Positions 44,704-56,682 of a stretch of DNA of 64,000 nucleotides are shown here, piece after piece. Position 1 is the first letter of the stretch. Every line of letters starts with the position of its first letter. The translations under genes and the position numbers were made by a program. The stretch spans positions 124,001-188,000 of the forward strand of contig DASUCV010000002.1 of assembly GCA_036275915.1 (NCBI GenBank), given 5' to 3'. The notes under the pieces were generated by a model, which had not been told where the DNA came from, made no database searches, and saw only the letters and a list, made by a program, of their open reading frames with translations. Source of the DNA: Candidatus Polarisedimenticolaceae bacterium (GTDB lineage Bacteria > Acidobacteriota > Polarisedimenticolia > Polarisedimenticolales > DASRJG01).

Positions 44704-45846
44704 TTACAGCGTCACGCGCGCCAGCATCTCGGCCAGCTCGTTTCCCGACGCCGGCAGGCACGGCTTGATCTGGGAGCGCGGATCCCCGGCCCTGGGCTCA
44801 GGCGCGAAGAGCGCGTTCCACTCGGACATGCGGGACGCGCCATACCGCTCGAGGGCGCTGGCGTCCCGGCCGTTGCCGGCCGAGTCGATCGCCGAGGCCA
44901 GCTCCTTCGCCTCGCGGAGGCCGACGTTCATGCTCTGAGCGCCGATCGGACCGGTGAGATGCGCGGCGTCGCCGGCGAGCCAGACCCGCCCGCTGCCGAA
45001 CGACGTCGCGAGCTTGCGCTCGAATAGGCCGACCGCCGTCCAGTCGAGCCTGCCGACGTGCCCCTTGAACCACGGCGCGCGCTCGGCGATGAGCTGGCGC
45101 AGGCGGGTATCGTCGGCGTGGTGCTCGCTCTCGAGATCGATCGGAAAGCTGAAGCGGGCGTGGCCGCCGGGGAGGGGCCAGTACGCGCCGACACGCTGGG
45201 GCTCGAGCATGAGGCGCCCGTCTCCCGGCACGTCGCCTGTGGTCTCGAACTGGAAGACGGAGAAGAGCTGTCCCTTCCCCATCCTGGTGTCGGAGATGTT
45301 CAGCCGGCGCCTGACGAACGAGTCGTAGCCGTCGGCGGCGACGATGTACGACGCTTCGACGTCGAACGTCTTGTCGACGACGACCTCCGTGTGCGCCACC
45401 GGGTAGCCGGTTGAGACCTTTTCGAGCTTCGCCACGCCGATCTTCACGCCGGCCGCGTGCGGGGCGATGTCCTGGACGCGGTGGTCCCAGTGCACCTTGA
45501 TGCCGCGCTTGTCGAGCGCCGCCTCGAGGAGCGCCTCGAGCTTGCTCTGCGGGAGAACGACGACCGGCGTGCCGAGCTCGATGTCGCCGAGACGCTTCCC
45601 GCCGTCGAACAGACCGAGCTTCGCGATCGGCCGTCCCTCGTTCCGGATCGCGTCGCCGAGCCCGCCGGCCGCCAGCATCGCGAGGGTGTCGGCGTGGAGC
45701 ACGAGCGCGTAGCTGTGCATGGCGCGGCGGCGCCCGGCGTCGTAAACCTGAACGCCCACACCGGCGCCGTGGAGCTCGAGCGCCGCGAACATTCCTACCG
45801 GCCCCCCGCCGATCACCACGACGTCGGACTTGAGCTCTTGCGCCAT
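44704..45846 (-). CDS. FAD-dependent monooxygenase/hydroxylase (PHBH fold)
   Basis: 380 aa from the ATG at 45846 with GGAGGGCAC upstream. DVVVIGGGPVGMFAALELHGAGVGVQVYD is the FAD-binding Rossmann motif, AADGYDSFVRRRL the DG motif, and VWLAGDAAHLTGPIGAQSMNVGLREAKELA the GD motif. These are typical of aromatic-ring hydroxylases such as UbiH, PobA or TetX relatives. Substrate unknown: no ubiquinone or catabolic genes lie near. It stands between the act operon promoter and the BNR gene, on the same strand but with its own upstream palindromes. Confidence 0.85.
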   Translation of the reverse strand: MAQELKSDVVVIGGGPVGMFAALELHGAGVGVQVYDAGRRRAMHSYALVLHADTLAMLAAGGLGDAIRNEGRPIAKLGLFDGGKRLGDIELGTPVVVLPQSKLEALLEAALDKRGIKVHWDHRVQDIAPHAAGVKIGVAKLEKVSTGYPVAHTEVVVDKTFDVEASYIVAADGYDSFVRRRLNISDTRMGKGQLFSVFQFETTGDVPGDGRLMLEPQRVGAYWPLPGGHARFSFPIDLESEHHADDTRLRQLIAERAPWFKGHVGRLDWTAVGLFERKLATSFGSGRVWLAGDAAHLTGPIGAQSMNVGLREAKELASAIDSAGNGRDASALERYGASRMSEWNALFAPEPRAGDPRSQIKPCLPASGNELAEMLARVTL

Positions 45847-45876
45847 CGTGCCCTCCTCAGGAGAGGCCAACGGTAG

Positions 45877-45916
45877 TTCACGACTCTAGTCGAAAACGGA
45901 CCGTTTGAGTCGTGAA
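45877..45916. repeat. Nested inverted repeats upstream of the FAD monooxygenase
   Basis: Outer perfect arms TTCACGACTC (45877-45886) and GAGTCGTGAA (45907-45916) enclose an inner palindrome AAACGG-A-CCGTTT (45894-45906). It lies between the BNR gene end and the monooxygenase start, so it could be a terminator of the former or an operator of the latter. Confidence 0.65.
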
Positions 45917-45921
45917 ACCCG

Positions 45922-48900
45922 CTACTTGTCCTCTCCCTTGGTCTTGATGTCGGGCCCGATCTTGGGCAGCCCCTTCTTGGCGAGCTCCGCATCGACCTTG
46001 GCGACCTTGTCCTTGCGGAACGCCTCGAACTCGTTGGAGACGTCGCCGAGCTCGCGCTTCAGGGCATCGGAGTAGGAGATGAGGGTCTCGGCCGGCTTGC
46101 CCTCGTAACCGACGATGGCGCCGTAGAGATCGTCCATGTGCTCGCGCAGTCGTTCTTCACCGGTGATGGCGCCGCCTTCCTTGGTGGCGACGATCTTCTT
46201 GCGGATCGTGTCGGCCCCGTCCGAGACATCGGCGAGATCCGTCTTGAGCGGGTCACCGTCTTGCACCTGCGTCGACACGGCGAGTGCGCCCTGACGGACG
46301 GCCATGACCTGCGCCGTCAGGTCGGTCATCTCGCCGAACATGCCGTGGACCTTCATCGCGGCGTCGAACTGGGCCTTGCGGTCGGCGGCGGTGAACGGCG
46401 AGCGCGGGTCGAGCCCGATGGCGATCTTCGTCTCGTAGGTATTCTTGCCTTTGGTCATGCGCACGGTGTAGGTGCCGGGCACGACGCGCGGACCGGAGAA
46501 CGCGCTCCGCGCCAGCTGGGCCGCCGTCGGAACGCGCGGCGGCTTAACGCTCATGTTCCAGGTGACGCGATTGATCCCGCGCCGCTTGCTCGCCGGGAGC
46601 GTATCGAGGACGTTGCCCTTGTCGTCCAAGACCTCGAGCTTGAGCTTGCCGAAGATGTGGCGCGATTTCTGGTAGTAGGTGATGTCGACGCCGTTCGACG
46701 GGTTCGGCCCCGACCACGCGGCGTCGCCGTCGACCCATCCCCCGCCCGCCCGGATGCGCTGCTGCTGCGGCCGGATCGGAAGGAAGACAGCCTCCTGCGC
46801 CATCACGTCGGGGGTCAGCGCGCGCAGCGGCGTGAGATCGTCGATAATCCAGATCCCGCGGCCGTGCGTCGCCACGACGAGATCGCGGTCGCGCACCTGG
46901 ACCGCGAGGTCGCGCACGGCGACCGACGGGAAGTCGCCGCCGGTGAACTGTGCCCACGTCGCGCCGTCGTCGTTCGAGATCCACAGGCCGAACTCGGTGC
47001 CGGCGTAGAGGAGGCCCTTCTTCACAGGGTCCTCGCGCACGACGTGCGCGTAGCCCCGGAGGCCCTTCGCCTTGTCCGGCGTGACGAGCGGCGTCCAGCT
47101 GTCGCCGTAGTTCGTCGTCTTGTAGATCATCGGGCGCATGTCGCCGAAGGTGTGGCGGTCGAAGGTGACGTACGCCGTCCCCGCGTCGAACTGCCCGGCG
47201 TCGACGTAGGACACCCAGGAATTGGCCGGCACGCCCGACTTTGCGGTGACGTTCTTCCAGCTCTTCCCGCCGTCCTTCGTGACCTGGACGTTGCCGTCGT
47301 CGGTGCCGACCCAGACGACCTTGCCGTCCTTGGGCGACTCGCTGATCGCGTAGATCGTCGTGTGCATCTCGGCGACGGAGTTGTCGACGGTGATCCCGCC
47401 CGACTCCTCCTGCTTCTGCTTCTCCGGGTCGTTCGTCGTGAGGTCGGGCGAGATCCGGTCCCATGTCTGGCCGTGATCGCGGCTCTTGAACAGGAACTGC
47501 GAGCCGACGTAGAGGGTCCCCTTCTCGTTCCTGGACATGTGGATCGGCGTGTTCCAGTTCCAGCGCAGCTTCTCGTTGTAGTTCGCCCGCGGCTGGATGT
47601 CGCGCGCCTCGTGCGTCTTGCGGTTGACGCGGCCGATCGATCCGCCCTGCGCCTCCGCGTAGAGGTAGTTGGGATCCGACGGGTCGGCGAACATCCAGAA
47701 GCCGTCGCCGCCGTACATGTTCTCCCACTGCTGGTTGCCGATGCCGCCCGGGTACGCCGACGGCGCGACCCACGAGCTGTTGTCTTGAAGGCCGCCGTAG
47801 ACGTTGTACGGATCCTGGTCGTCGACGCTCACGTGATAGAACTGCGAGACCGGCAGGTTGTTCCCCTTCCACCAGCGGTCGCCGCCGTCCTTCGAGAACC
47901 ACAGGCCGCCGTCGTCCCCCGTGATGACCTGCTTCGGATTCTCGGGATCGATCCAGACGTCGTGGAAGTCGCCGTGCGCGCCGCCGCCGACGTTGGCGAA
48001 CGTCTTGCCGCCGTCGAGCGACTGGATCAGCGAGCCGTCCGGCTTGAAGAGCCGGTCGGGGTTCGTCGGATCGACGATGAGGTTCGCGAAGTAGAACGGG
48101 CGCCAGACCATGTTCTGGCTGTTGTCGCGGCGCTCCCACGTGGCTCCGCCGTCCGCGCTGCGGTAGATCGCACCGGATACGGATTCGACGAAGGCATAGA
48201 CGACCTTGGGGTCGGACGGTGCGACCGCGACCGCGATGCGCCCGTACGGCTTCGCGGGGAACCCCTTGTTCGCGGCTTCCGTGATCTCGGTCCAGTGGTC
48301 GCCGCCGTCGTCCGTGCGGTAGAGGCCGCTCATCGAGACGGCCGAGGCATTCTCGCCGCCCGAGCGGAACGTCCAGCCCTTGCGGCGGAAGTCCCAGAGC
48401 GAGGCGTAGAGCGTCCCCGGGTTCTTCGCGTCCATCGACATCCCGCCGCAGCCGGTCGACGCATTTCCACCCTTCAGGACCTGCGTCCAGGTGGTACCGC
48501 CGTCCTTCGTGCGGTAGACGCCGCGATCGGTCGAGTCGCTCCACAGCTTGCCGGTCACGCAGGCGTAGACCGTCTTCCCGTCTTGCGGGTGGATCGCGAT
48601 CTTGACGATGCGCTCCGACTCCGGAAGCCCCGTGTTCGTCCAGGTCTCACCGCCGTCCTTGGACCTGTAGATGCCGTCGCCGATCGAGACCGAGTTCCTG
48701 GTCCAGGCCTCGCCGGTGCCCACCCAGATCGTCTCGTGGTCGCTCGGGTCGATCGCAACCGCACCGATCGACTGAACCTTCTCATGGTCGAACTTCGGCG
48801 TGAACGTCGTGCCGCCGTCGGTCGACTTCCAGACGCCGCCGCTCGCGGCGCCGACGTAGACGATCGTCTCGCCGTCCTTCCCGTGCGTCGCCGCGACGGC

Positions 48901-49044
48901 CGCGATACGGCCGCTCATCGTCGCCGAGCCGATGTTGCGGATGCCGAGCCCCGAGATGACGCCGGCGTCGAGCCCGGGGGCCTTGTCGGCGGCGAACGCC
49001 GCGAGGCCGGCGAGGAGGACGAAGGGAATCATGGACCGTCTCAT
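45922..49044 (-). CDS. Secreted sialidase/BNR (Asp-box) repeat beta-propeller protein
   Basis: 1040 aa with a signal peptide (1-19). More than ten Asp-box motifs of the type SKDGGETW (also TKDGGTTW, SADGGATW, SRDHGQTW, TKDGGKSW) run from about residue 65 to 650. They indicate two beta-propellers of the sortilin/VPS10 or xyloglucanase-like type. The C-terminal 250 residues (VTWNMSVKPPRVP ... VPGTYTVRMTKGKNTYETKIAIG ... helices) are a domain usual in such large proteins of this bacterial group. No glycosidase catalytic residues could be assigned. Coupled to the preceding gene by ATGA. Confidence 0.82.
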   Translation of the reverse strand: MRRSMIPFVLLAGLAAFAADKAPGLDAGVISGLGIRNIGSATMSGRIAAVAATHGKDGETIVYVGAASGGVWKSTDGGTTFTPKFDHEKVQSIGAVAIDPSDHETIWVGTGEAWTRNSVSIGDGIYRSKDGGETWTNTGLPESERIVKIAIHPQDGKTVYACVTGKLWSDSTDRGVYRTKDGGTTWTQVLKGGNASTGCGGMSMDAKNPGTLYASLWDFRRKGWTFRSGGENASAVSMSGLYRTDDGGDHWTEITEAANKGFPAKPYGRIAVAVAPSDPKVVYAFVESVSGAIYRSADGGATWERRDNSQNMVWRPFYFANLIVDPTNPDRLFKPDGSLIQSLDGGKTFANVGGGAHGDFHDVWIDPENPKQVITGDDGGLWFSKDGGDRWWKGNNLPVSQFYHVSVDDQDPYNVYGGLQDNSSWVAPSAYPGGIGNQQWENMYGGDGFWMFADPSDPNYLYAEAQGGSIGRVNRKTHEARDIQPRANYNEKLRWNWNTPIHMSRNEKGTLYVGSQFLFKSRDHGQTWDRISPDLTTNDPEKQKQEESGGITVDNSVAEMHTTIYAISESPKDGKVVWVGTDDGNVQVTKDGGKSWKNVTAKSGVPANSWVSYVDAGQFDAGTAYVTFDRHTFGDMRPMIYKTTNYGDSWTPLVTPDKAKGLRGYAHVVREDPVKKGLLYAGTEFGLWISNDDGATWAQFTGGDFPSVAVRDLAVQVRDRDLVVATHGRGIWIIDDLTPLRALTPDVMAQEAVFLPIRPQQQRIRAGGGWVDGDAAWSGPNPSNGVDITYYQKSRHIFGKLKLEVLDDKGNVLDTLPASKRRGINRVTWNMSVKPPRVPTAAQLARSAFSGPRVVPGTYTVRMTKGKNTYETKIAIGLDPRSPFTAADRKAQFDAAMKVHGMFGEMTDLTAQVMAVRQGALAVSTQVQDGDPLKTDLADVSDGADTIRKKIVATKEGGAITGEERLREHMDDLYGAIVGYEGKPAETLISYSDALKRELGDVSNEFEAFRKDKVAKVDAELAKKGLPKIGPDIKTKGEDK

Positions 49045-49748
49045 GGCTTCACCGCCGTGGGGAACGCGAACGGCCTATCGACCGGCACGTTGATCTCGAC
49101 CTTGTCGATCTGGTTGCGCCCGACCTCGAACGGGAAGTAAACACCGCTCACCTGCTCGTACTCGCCCAGGTCGGTCGTCTGCACCTGCTCCTGGCCGCGC
49201 ACCATGCGGTGGTTGACCGTGCGGATCTCGAGGAACGAATCGGGGTCGAGGAAGACGACGACCGAGTCGCCGTTCTTCTGCGTCAGGCGGAGCTTGTAGG
49301 CGTCCGTGCCGTCGATGTCCTCGGTGCCGAGCGACTCGAGCTTCGACCCCTTCGCCTGCCAGTCGAAGAGGGGTCCCGTGAGGTCGGCCGCCTCGACGAG
49401 CGCCTTCCCGTCGTCGGCGGAGAGCTTCTGCGGGTCCTTCCGGCCGCCGAACGGGCTGATCGACCACGCCTGTTGACCGTCCCACGCCTGGACCGCCGTC
49501 ATCCCCTGGAGGCTGAATTCGCTCCGGTACTTGTCCGGCGCCACCCCCCAGCTCTCGGTCTTGGCCTCCGAGCCTCCGCCGACCCGGACCTTCCCGACGG
49601 TATGGATCGACGTGATCGCGCGCAGCTTGGCCGTGCCGCCCCGCGCCTCGATGTTCTTCTTCACCAGCTCGTCCGCCGTCATCTTCGGCGGCTCCGCTGC
49701 GGCGCCGAGCGCGAGCAGGACCGTGAACGCCACAAGGGTCGGCCTCAT
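49041..49748 (-). CDS. LolA-like outer-membrane lipoprotein-sorting protein
   Basis: 235 aa from the ATG at 49748 with GGAGGTGC upstream. A signal peptide (1-20) is followed by MTADELVKKNIEARGGTAKLRAITSIHTVGKV and later VFLDPDSFLEIRTVNHRMVRGQEQVQTTDLGEYEQVSGVYFPFEV, the half-barrel pattern of LolA/LolB-like (outer-membrane lipoprotein sorting) domains. It is probably a periplasmic lipid or lipoprotein binder acting with the large BNR protein it is coupled to. Confidence 0.78.
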   Translation of the reverse strand: MRPTLVAFTVLLALGAAAEPPKMTADELVKKNIEARGGTAKLRAITSIHTVGKVRVGGGSEAKTESWGVAPDKYRSEFSLQGMTAVQAWDGQQAWSISPFGGRKDPQKLSADDGKALVEAADLTGPLFDWQAKGSKLESLGTEDIDGTDAYKLRLTQKNGDSVVVFLDPDSFLEIRTVNHRMVRGQEQVQTTDLGEYEQVSGVYFPFEVGRNQIDKVEINVPVDRPFAFPTAVKP

Positions 49749-49800
49749 GAGCACCTCCGCTGGGGATCTACGAGCGCGGATAGTAAATGGTTTAGAAGAA

Positions 49801-49838
49801 AGTCAGTAGTCGGTAGTCTCGACTATCGACTATCGACT
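49801..49838. repeat. AGTCGRT heptamer hairpin after the oxidase operon
   Basis: The arms at 49801-49818 and 49821-49838 are complementary with 15 Watson-Crick pairs, two G-T wobbles and one mismatch. The right arm is a tandem of the 7-mer AGTCGAT on the minus strand. It touches the stop codon of the last gene of locus 3 and so may serve as the operon's end hairpin. It is related to the in-frame array at 4106-4137. Confidence 0.65.
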
Positions 49839-50432
49839 TCAGGCGAAGATCAGAAGCACCCCAAAGAGCACGCACCAGACGACTCCGAGAAAGTGCCAGT
49901 ACATGACCGCGTAGGTAATTCCGTCGTGGTGGCCGCTCCCGTAGCGGTCGCGGCGCGTGCGGGAGAGCACGACGGCGAGGAGGATGAGGCCCCCGCTCAC
50001 GTGGGCGGCGTGCAGGCCGGTCAGCATGTAGAAGGTGAAGGCGTAGAGGTTCTTCGTCGTCGCGGTCATCTGCGCCGTGACCAGCCCCCACCAGTTGGCC
50101 ATCTGCGAGACGAGGAAGAGCACGCCGAGGATCAAGGTCGTCGTCAGCCAGCGCGCCGAATTCCGGATCTGACCGAGGCGGATCGAGACGAGCGCGCGCT
50201 GGATCGTGAAGCTCCCCGCGAGCAGGATCGCGGTCGTGATCCAGAGACCGTTCGGCAGGCGCGGCATGCCGGGCGGCGGCCACGCCTCGGCCTTGAGGCG
50301 GACGACGAGGAACCCCGCGATCGAGGCGGCGAAGAGCATCCCGAGCGCCCCGAGGAAGATCCACATCCCTAGAACGCCGGCACCGGGGATGTGCCCCCCG
50401 CGCGCCGCCCGCGGATCGCCGGGTGGGGTCAC
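49839..50432 (-). CDS. Second subunit-III-like protein of the caa3 oxidase operon (locus 3)
   Basis: 197 aa, GTG start overlapping the subunit IV gene (GTGA). Five helices. LGMWIFLGALGMLFAASIAGFLVVRL, FYMLTGLHAAHVSGGLILLAVVL and GITYAVMYWHFLGVVWCVLFGVLLIF match cytochrome oxidase subunit III. The first-helix Glu usual for the family (SExxLFG) is replaced (GALGMLFA). Another subunit III lies three genes upstream, so this operon has two. Confidence 0.85.
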   Translation of the reverse strand: MTPPGDPRAARGGHIPGAGVLGMWIFLGALGMLFAASIAGFLVVRLKAEAWPPPGMPRLPNGLWITTAILLAGSFTIQRALVSIRLGQIRNSARWLTTTLILGVLFLVSQMANWWGLVTAQMTATTKNLYAFTFYMLTGLHAAHVSGGLILLAVVLSRTRRDRYGSGHHDGITYAVMYWHFLGVVWCVLFGVLLIFA

Positions 50433-50779
50433 TGCGGGTTGGTCGTGATGCTCGGCGCGTATCCGGGGATCTGGTTGGGCAGGTATTCCCTCGTGTCGTC
50501 GAGCGCGATCACGATGAAGAGCATGAGCAGGGCGAGGGACGTGATGACGATCACGGCGTTGAACGGCTTGTCGTACTTCAGGTGCATGAAGAAGAGGAGG
50601 ACGATCGAGGCCTTGACGACGGCGATCCCGATCGCGATCCACAGGTTGTACCGTCCGAAGTCCCTCCAGCTGACCGCGACGGTGACGTAGGTCAGAATGA
50701 GGAGGGTCGCGAGCACCCCGAAGAGAACGCGCAAGGGAACCACGTGGCCGACGCGGCTGTGGGCGGTTCTGTGTCCCAT
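50429..50779 (-). CDS. Cytochrome c oxidase subunit IV (locus 3)
   Basis: 116 aa. Three helices; LWIAIGIAVVKASIVLLFFMHLKYDKPFNAVIVITSL is the COX4_pro signature. Its C-terminus (EYLPNQIPGYAPSITTNPQ) is longer than that of the locus-2 homologue. Overlap GTGA with the downstream subunit-III-like gene. Confidence 0.86.
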   Translation of the reverse strand: MGHRTAHSRVGHVVPLRVLFGVLATLLILTYVTVAVSWRDFGRYNLWIAIGIAVVKASIVLLFFMHLKYDKPFNAVIVITSLALLMLFIVIALDDTREYLPNQIPGYAPSITTNPQ

Positions 50780-50784
50780 GGTCG

Positions 50785-53308
<2,524 letters not shown>

Positions 53309-53312
<4 letters not shown>

Positions 53313-54307
53313 CGCGACTCCCCCGGCTGCTTGAGGGTCTTCAGATACTCGATGATCGCGGTGATCTCCTTGTCCTTGAGGCGCCCCTGGAAGGTCGGCA
53401 TGGCGCTCGGCGGACCGAAGCCCGCGACGACCTTCGCTTGCGGATTGACGATCGACTCGCGGACGTAGTTCTCGTCGACGGTCACCTTCGAGCCGTCGCT
53501 CAGCGTGACCTCGTGCCCCCAGACGCCCTTGAACGTGGGACCGATGCTGGCCGATCCGTCGATCGAGTGGCACTGCTTGCAGCCGCGCTGGTTGTAGAGC
53601 TTCTGCCCGCCCTCCCAGAGCTTCTCCGGCGGCAGCTTCTCGATGAAGTTCCCCTCGTCGGCGAGCCACTTCTCGAACGCCTGGGGCGTCTGCACGACGA
53701 CCGAGCTCAGCATCGACGAATGCTGCGTCCCGCAATACTCGGCGCAGAAGATCTGGTACTGGCCGACCGCCGTCGCGTGGAACCACTCCTTCTCGTAGCG
53801 CCCCGGCACCGCGTCGCGCTTGATGCGGAAGTCGGGGATGTAGAGGCTGTGGATCACGTCCTGCGAGGTCATGACGAGCCGCACGTCGGTGTCGACCGGG
53901 ACGTGCAGATCGGGGCTCACCACGCCGTTCGGGTAGGTGAACGTCCAGTTCCACTTCTGGCCGAGCACCTGGACCTCGTACGCGTTGTCCGGCGGCGTCG
54001 CGAGGTGGATGAACCCGGTGACCCCTTCCCAGAAGATGTAGATCACGATGAGGACCGGGATCACGGTCCACGTGACCTCGAGCGGGGTGTTGTGGGTCGG
54101 GGACGGCTGCTCCTCGTGGCCCGGCCGCGCGCGGTACTTCCAGATGAAGACGACGAGCAGACCGACGATCAGGGCGAAGAAGAACGCGCTGATCCAGGTG
54201 ATGAGCTGGAAGAGGGAGTCGACCGCGGGCGCCGTCGTGCTTCCCTGGCGCGGAAGCCAGAAGCTGGCACCGGTGTCGACGGCGGAGAGGAGAGACGTCC
54301 ACGTCAT
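53309..54307 (-). CDS. coxB: Cytochrome c oxidase subunit II with fused cytochrome c (caa3-type, locus 3)
   Basis: 332 aa. Two helices (about 32-57, 75-97), then a CuA domain with [14 protein letters not shown] and [13 protein letters not shown] (all ligands present). A class I cytochrome c follows, with CKQCH at about 246 and the axial Met in [25 protein letters not shown]. Such caa3 enzymes take electrons through the fused haem c directly, here probably from the ActE of the same operon. Confidence 0.94.
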
Positions 54308-55110
54308 GCGGCACGACCCCGCGCGCGCTCGCGCAGCCAGAACGATCCCACGACCGAGCCGAGGACGAGCACGGTGAGCGCCCCCGCGGCGCGCATGAGC
54401 GTCACGGCGGCGAGGACGTAGCGGCCGCTCTCGACGTCGTAGTGGTAGCAATACAGGAGGAACCGATCGACGGCCGAGCCGATCTTCCCCCGCGACGCCT
54501 CGAGGAGGCCCATCTTCAAGGTCGGCGCGTCGAAGCGCACGCCGTAGAGGTAGCGCGAGACCCGGCCTTCGGGCGTCAGCAGGAAGATCGCCGCGGCGTG
54601 GCCGTACTGGTCGGTGCCGGCATCGTACTGATACCGGAAGCCGACGGCCTGCGCGAGCGCCTCGATGCTCGAGCTCGATCCCGTGAGGAAGTGCCATCCG
54701 GCCTCGGCCGAGGGACGGCCCAGCGCCGAGAGGTATTCCACGCGCTTCGCCGCGGCGAGCGGCGGCATCTCGCGCGGGTCGATGCTGACCGTCACGACGT
54801 CGAACTCGTCGCCGGGCGACCACGCGAGGTTCTTCATCCCGTCGACGAGCCCGTTCAGCTCGAGCGTGCAGAGCATCGGGCAGCGGTAGTAGTTGAGCGT
54901 GAGGATGACCGGCCGCCCGGGTTTGAAGTAGGAGCCGAGCGTCACGTCCCGTCCGCGCTCGTCCTTGAAGAGGAGCTGGAGAGGGAGCGCGGCATCCCGC
55001 TTCTCGTCGACGCCCACGCCCTCGAGCGCCTTCGGGACGGGGTCGCTACGGTCCTGGGCGAGCGCCGCCGGGACGACCGCGAGAACAAAGAGGAGAACGA
55101 CGGCTCTCAT
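54304..55110 (-). CDS. SCO1/SenC family protein with C-terminal membrane anchor (locus 3)
   Basis: 268 aa. Signal peptide (1-18), SCO fold with CPMLC (Cys-x3-Cys within [17 protein letters not shown]) and the distal His in [12 protein letters not shown]. Unlike the SCO at 286-915 it has a C-terminal helix (about 242-258). It lies between the act genes and coxB with 4-bp overlaps on both sides, so it should mature the CuA site of this oxidase. Confidence 0.9.
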   Translation of the reverse strand: MRAVVLLFVLAVVPAALAQDRSDPVPKALEGVGVDEKRDAALPLQLLFKDERGRDVTLGSYFKPGRPVILTLNYYRCPMLCTLELNGLVDGMKNLAWSPGDEFDVVTVSIDPREMPPLAAAKRVEYLSALGRPSAEAGWHFLTGSSSSIEALAQAVGFRYQYDAGTDQYGHAAAIFLLTPEGRVSRYLYGVRFDAPTLKMGLLEASRGKIGSAVDRFLLYCYHYDVESGRYVLAAVTLMRAAGALTVLVLGSVVGSFWLRERARGRAA

Positions 55111-55478
55111 TTCTTCGCACCGCCGGCGGGGGCGGCCGCGGGGACGAGCGGCAGCGGAACCGCCTTGAGGTCCGGGTCGCGCGCGAGGAGGTCCATCGCG
55201 CGATCGATCGGGATCGAGACGGCGCCCGCGGCCCGGTCGACCCACGCCTGCGCCTGGAGGACCTCTTGCTGGTGGACCCTCAAGGTCTGGAGCTCGAGCG
55301 GGGTCACGTCGACCACCTTACGCTGCACCTCGGCACGCTGCACCCGCTCGTAGAGGCCCTGGAGGAAGGCGACGGCGGTGACGAGGAGGATCGTCCCGAT
55401 GATCCCGACGAAGGCGATCTGGAGGGTGTCCGGCTCGGACTCCTCGACCGCGGAGGGCGCGCGCACCGGCTCAGACAT
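55107..55478 (-). CDS. Membrane protein of the act-cox junction
   Basis: 123 aa, overlapping actF by 8 bp and the SCO gene by 4 bp. One helix (about 21-42) is followed by a coiled-coil-like region (YERVQRAEVQRKVVDVTPLELQTLRVHQQEVLQAQAWV) and a Pro/Ala-rich end. PIDRAMDLLARD resembles the small helical tails found after act operons. Family unknown; a supercomplex linker is conceivable. Confidence 0.68.
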   Translation of the reverse strand: MSEPVRAPSAVEESEPDTLQIAFVGIIGTILLVTAVAFLQGLYERVQRAEVQRKVVDVTPLELQTLRVHQQEVLQAQAWVDRAAGAVSIPIDRAMDLLARDPDLKAVPLPLVPAAAPAGGAKK

Positions 55479-56682
55479 TCTCGAACCCCAGGGACTCGCC
55501 GAGGCGCGGGTCCTTCACGGGAACCAGCGCCGAGGCTCCGAGGCGCCGGATCGCGACCGCGAAGAAGATGCCGCCGATCCCGACGAACGTCGCCACGTCG
55601 ACGAGCGACGGCGAGAAACCGTCCGGCGTCTTCGACGGCATGACGAGCCAGTAGATGTCGAGCCACTGCATGACGAGCATCCACACGGCGCCGGTGACGA
55701 TGAGCGGCCGCCGGCGTTTGACGTTACGTGACATGAGGAGGAGGAACGGGAGGAAGAAGTGCCCGAAGAGGAGGACGACGCTGACCGTCGTCCACGACCC
55801 GTGCTGCCGCGCGGCGTACCAGGCGGTCTCCTCGGGGAGGTTCGCGTACCACATGAGCATGTACTGCGAGAAACCGATGTACGCCCAGAAGATGGTGAAC
55901 GCGAAGAGGAGCTTCCCGAGGTCGTGATAGTGCTCGGCGGTGATCGCGTGGACGAGACGGCCCCCGCGCTGCACGGCGGCCGAGACGAGGAGGAGGAGCG
56001 CGAAGCAGCCGAGGATGCAGCCGGCGAAGAAGTAGACGCCGAAGATCGTGCTGTACCAGTGAGGCGTGAGCGACATGATGAAGTCGAACGCGAAGAAGGT
56101 CACCGAGAAGGCGAAGAGCACGAGGCCGGTCGTCGACGCCGCCTCCATCGCACGGGTCGGCGCGATCGTGCCCACCGTGTCCTGCTCGACCGAGCGGCGA
56201 TGGAACCACACCGACAGGATCGTCCACACGGCGAAGTAGAGGACGGCGCGGATGGAGAAGAACGTGTCGTTGAGCCACGGCGCCTTCGCGTGGAGCGCCG
56301 GATCCGCGGCGACCTTGGCGGCGTCGGTCCACGGGTAGAGCGCATGCAGGCCCGCCAGGACGGGAAGCACGAGGACCGCCATCGGCAGGAAGACGTTCGG
56401 CGCGAACACCTCCGCGAACCGCCGGATGACGACGCTCCACCCCGCGCGGGTCACGTGCTGGATGAGGACGAAGACGAGCGACCCGAGCGCGAGCGAGAGG
56501 AAGAACAGGAAGCTCGTGAGGTACGAGGCGTAGAAGCGGTCCCAACCGACGGCCGGTGCGAGAGCTGCGGCACCGCCGAGGCCGGCGATTCCGAGGACCG
56601 CGGCGATCCTGAACGCACGCACGCCTCCGGCGCCGAGGACGACGTCTTCGCGGCCGATCTCGACGGTCGACGGCGCGCTCAC
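55471..56682 (-). CDS. actF: ActF: integral membrane subunit of alternative complex III (locus 3)
   Basis: 403 aa, GTG start overlapping actE (GTGA). About ten helices; FFLSLALGSLVFVLIQHVTRAGWSVVIRRFAEVFAPN, FDFIMSLTPHWYSTIFGVYFFAGC, HYHDLGKLLFAFTIFWAYIGFSQYMLMWYANLPEET and VPVKDPRLGESLGFENV are shared with the locus-2 copy. The two paralogues differ mainly in the N-terminal 40 residues and loop lengths. Confidence 0.93.
   Translation of the reverse strand: MSAPSTVEIGREDVVLGAGGVRAFRIAAVLGIAGLGGAAALAPAVGWDRFYASYLTSFLFFLSLALGSLVFVLIQHVTRAGWSVVIRRFAEVFAPNVFLPMAVLVLPVLAGLHALYPWTDAAKVAADPALHAKAPWLNDTFFSIRAVLYFAVWTILSVWFHRRSVEQDTVGTIAPTRAMEAASTTGLVLFAFSVTFFAFDFIMSLTPHWYSTIFGVYFFAGCILGCFALLLLVSAAVQRGGRLVHAITAEHYHDLGKLLFAFTIFWAYIGFSQYMLMWYANLPEETAWYAARQHGSWTTVSVVLLFGHFFLPFLLLMSRNVKRRRPLIVTGAVWMLVMQWLDIYWLVMPSKTPDGFSPSLVDVATFVGIGGIFFAVAIRRLGASALVPVKDPRLGESLGFENV

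Noticed and set aside
46138-49140. A 1000-codon open frame on the + strand opposite the BNR gene
   Set aside because: It is antisense to a gene with clear Asp-box motifs, rich in Arg/Ala/Val and without any motif. It is typical high-G+C mirror coding.
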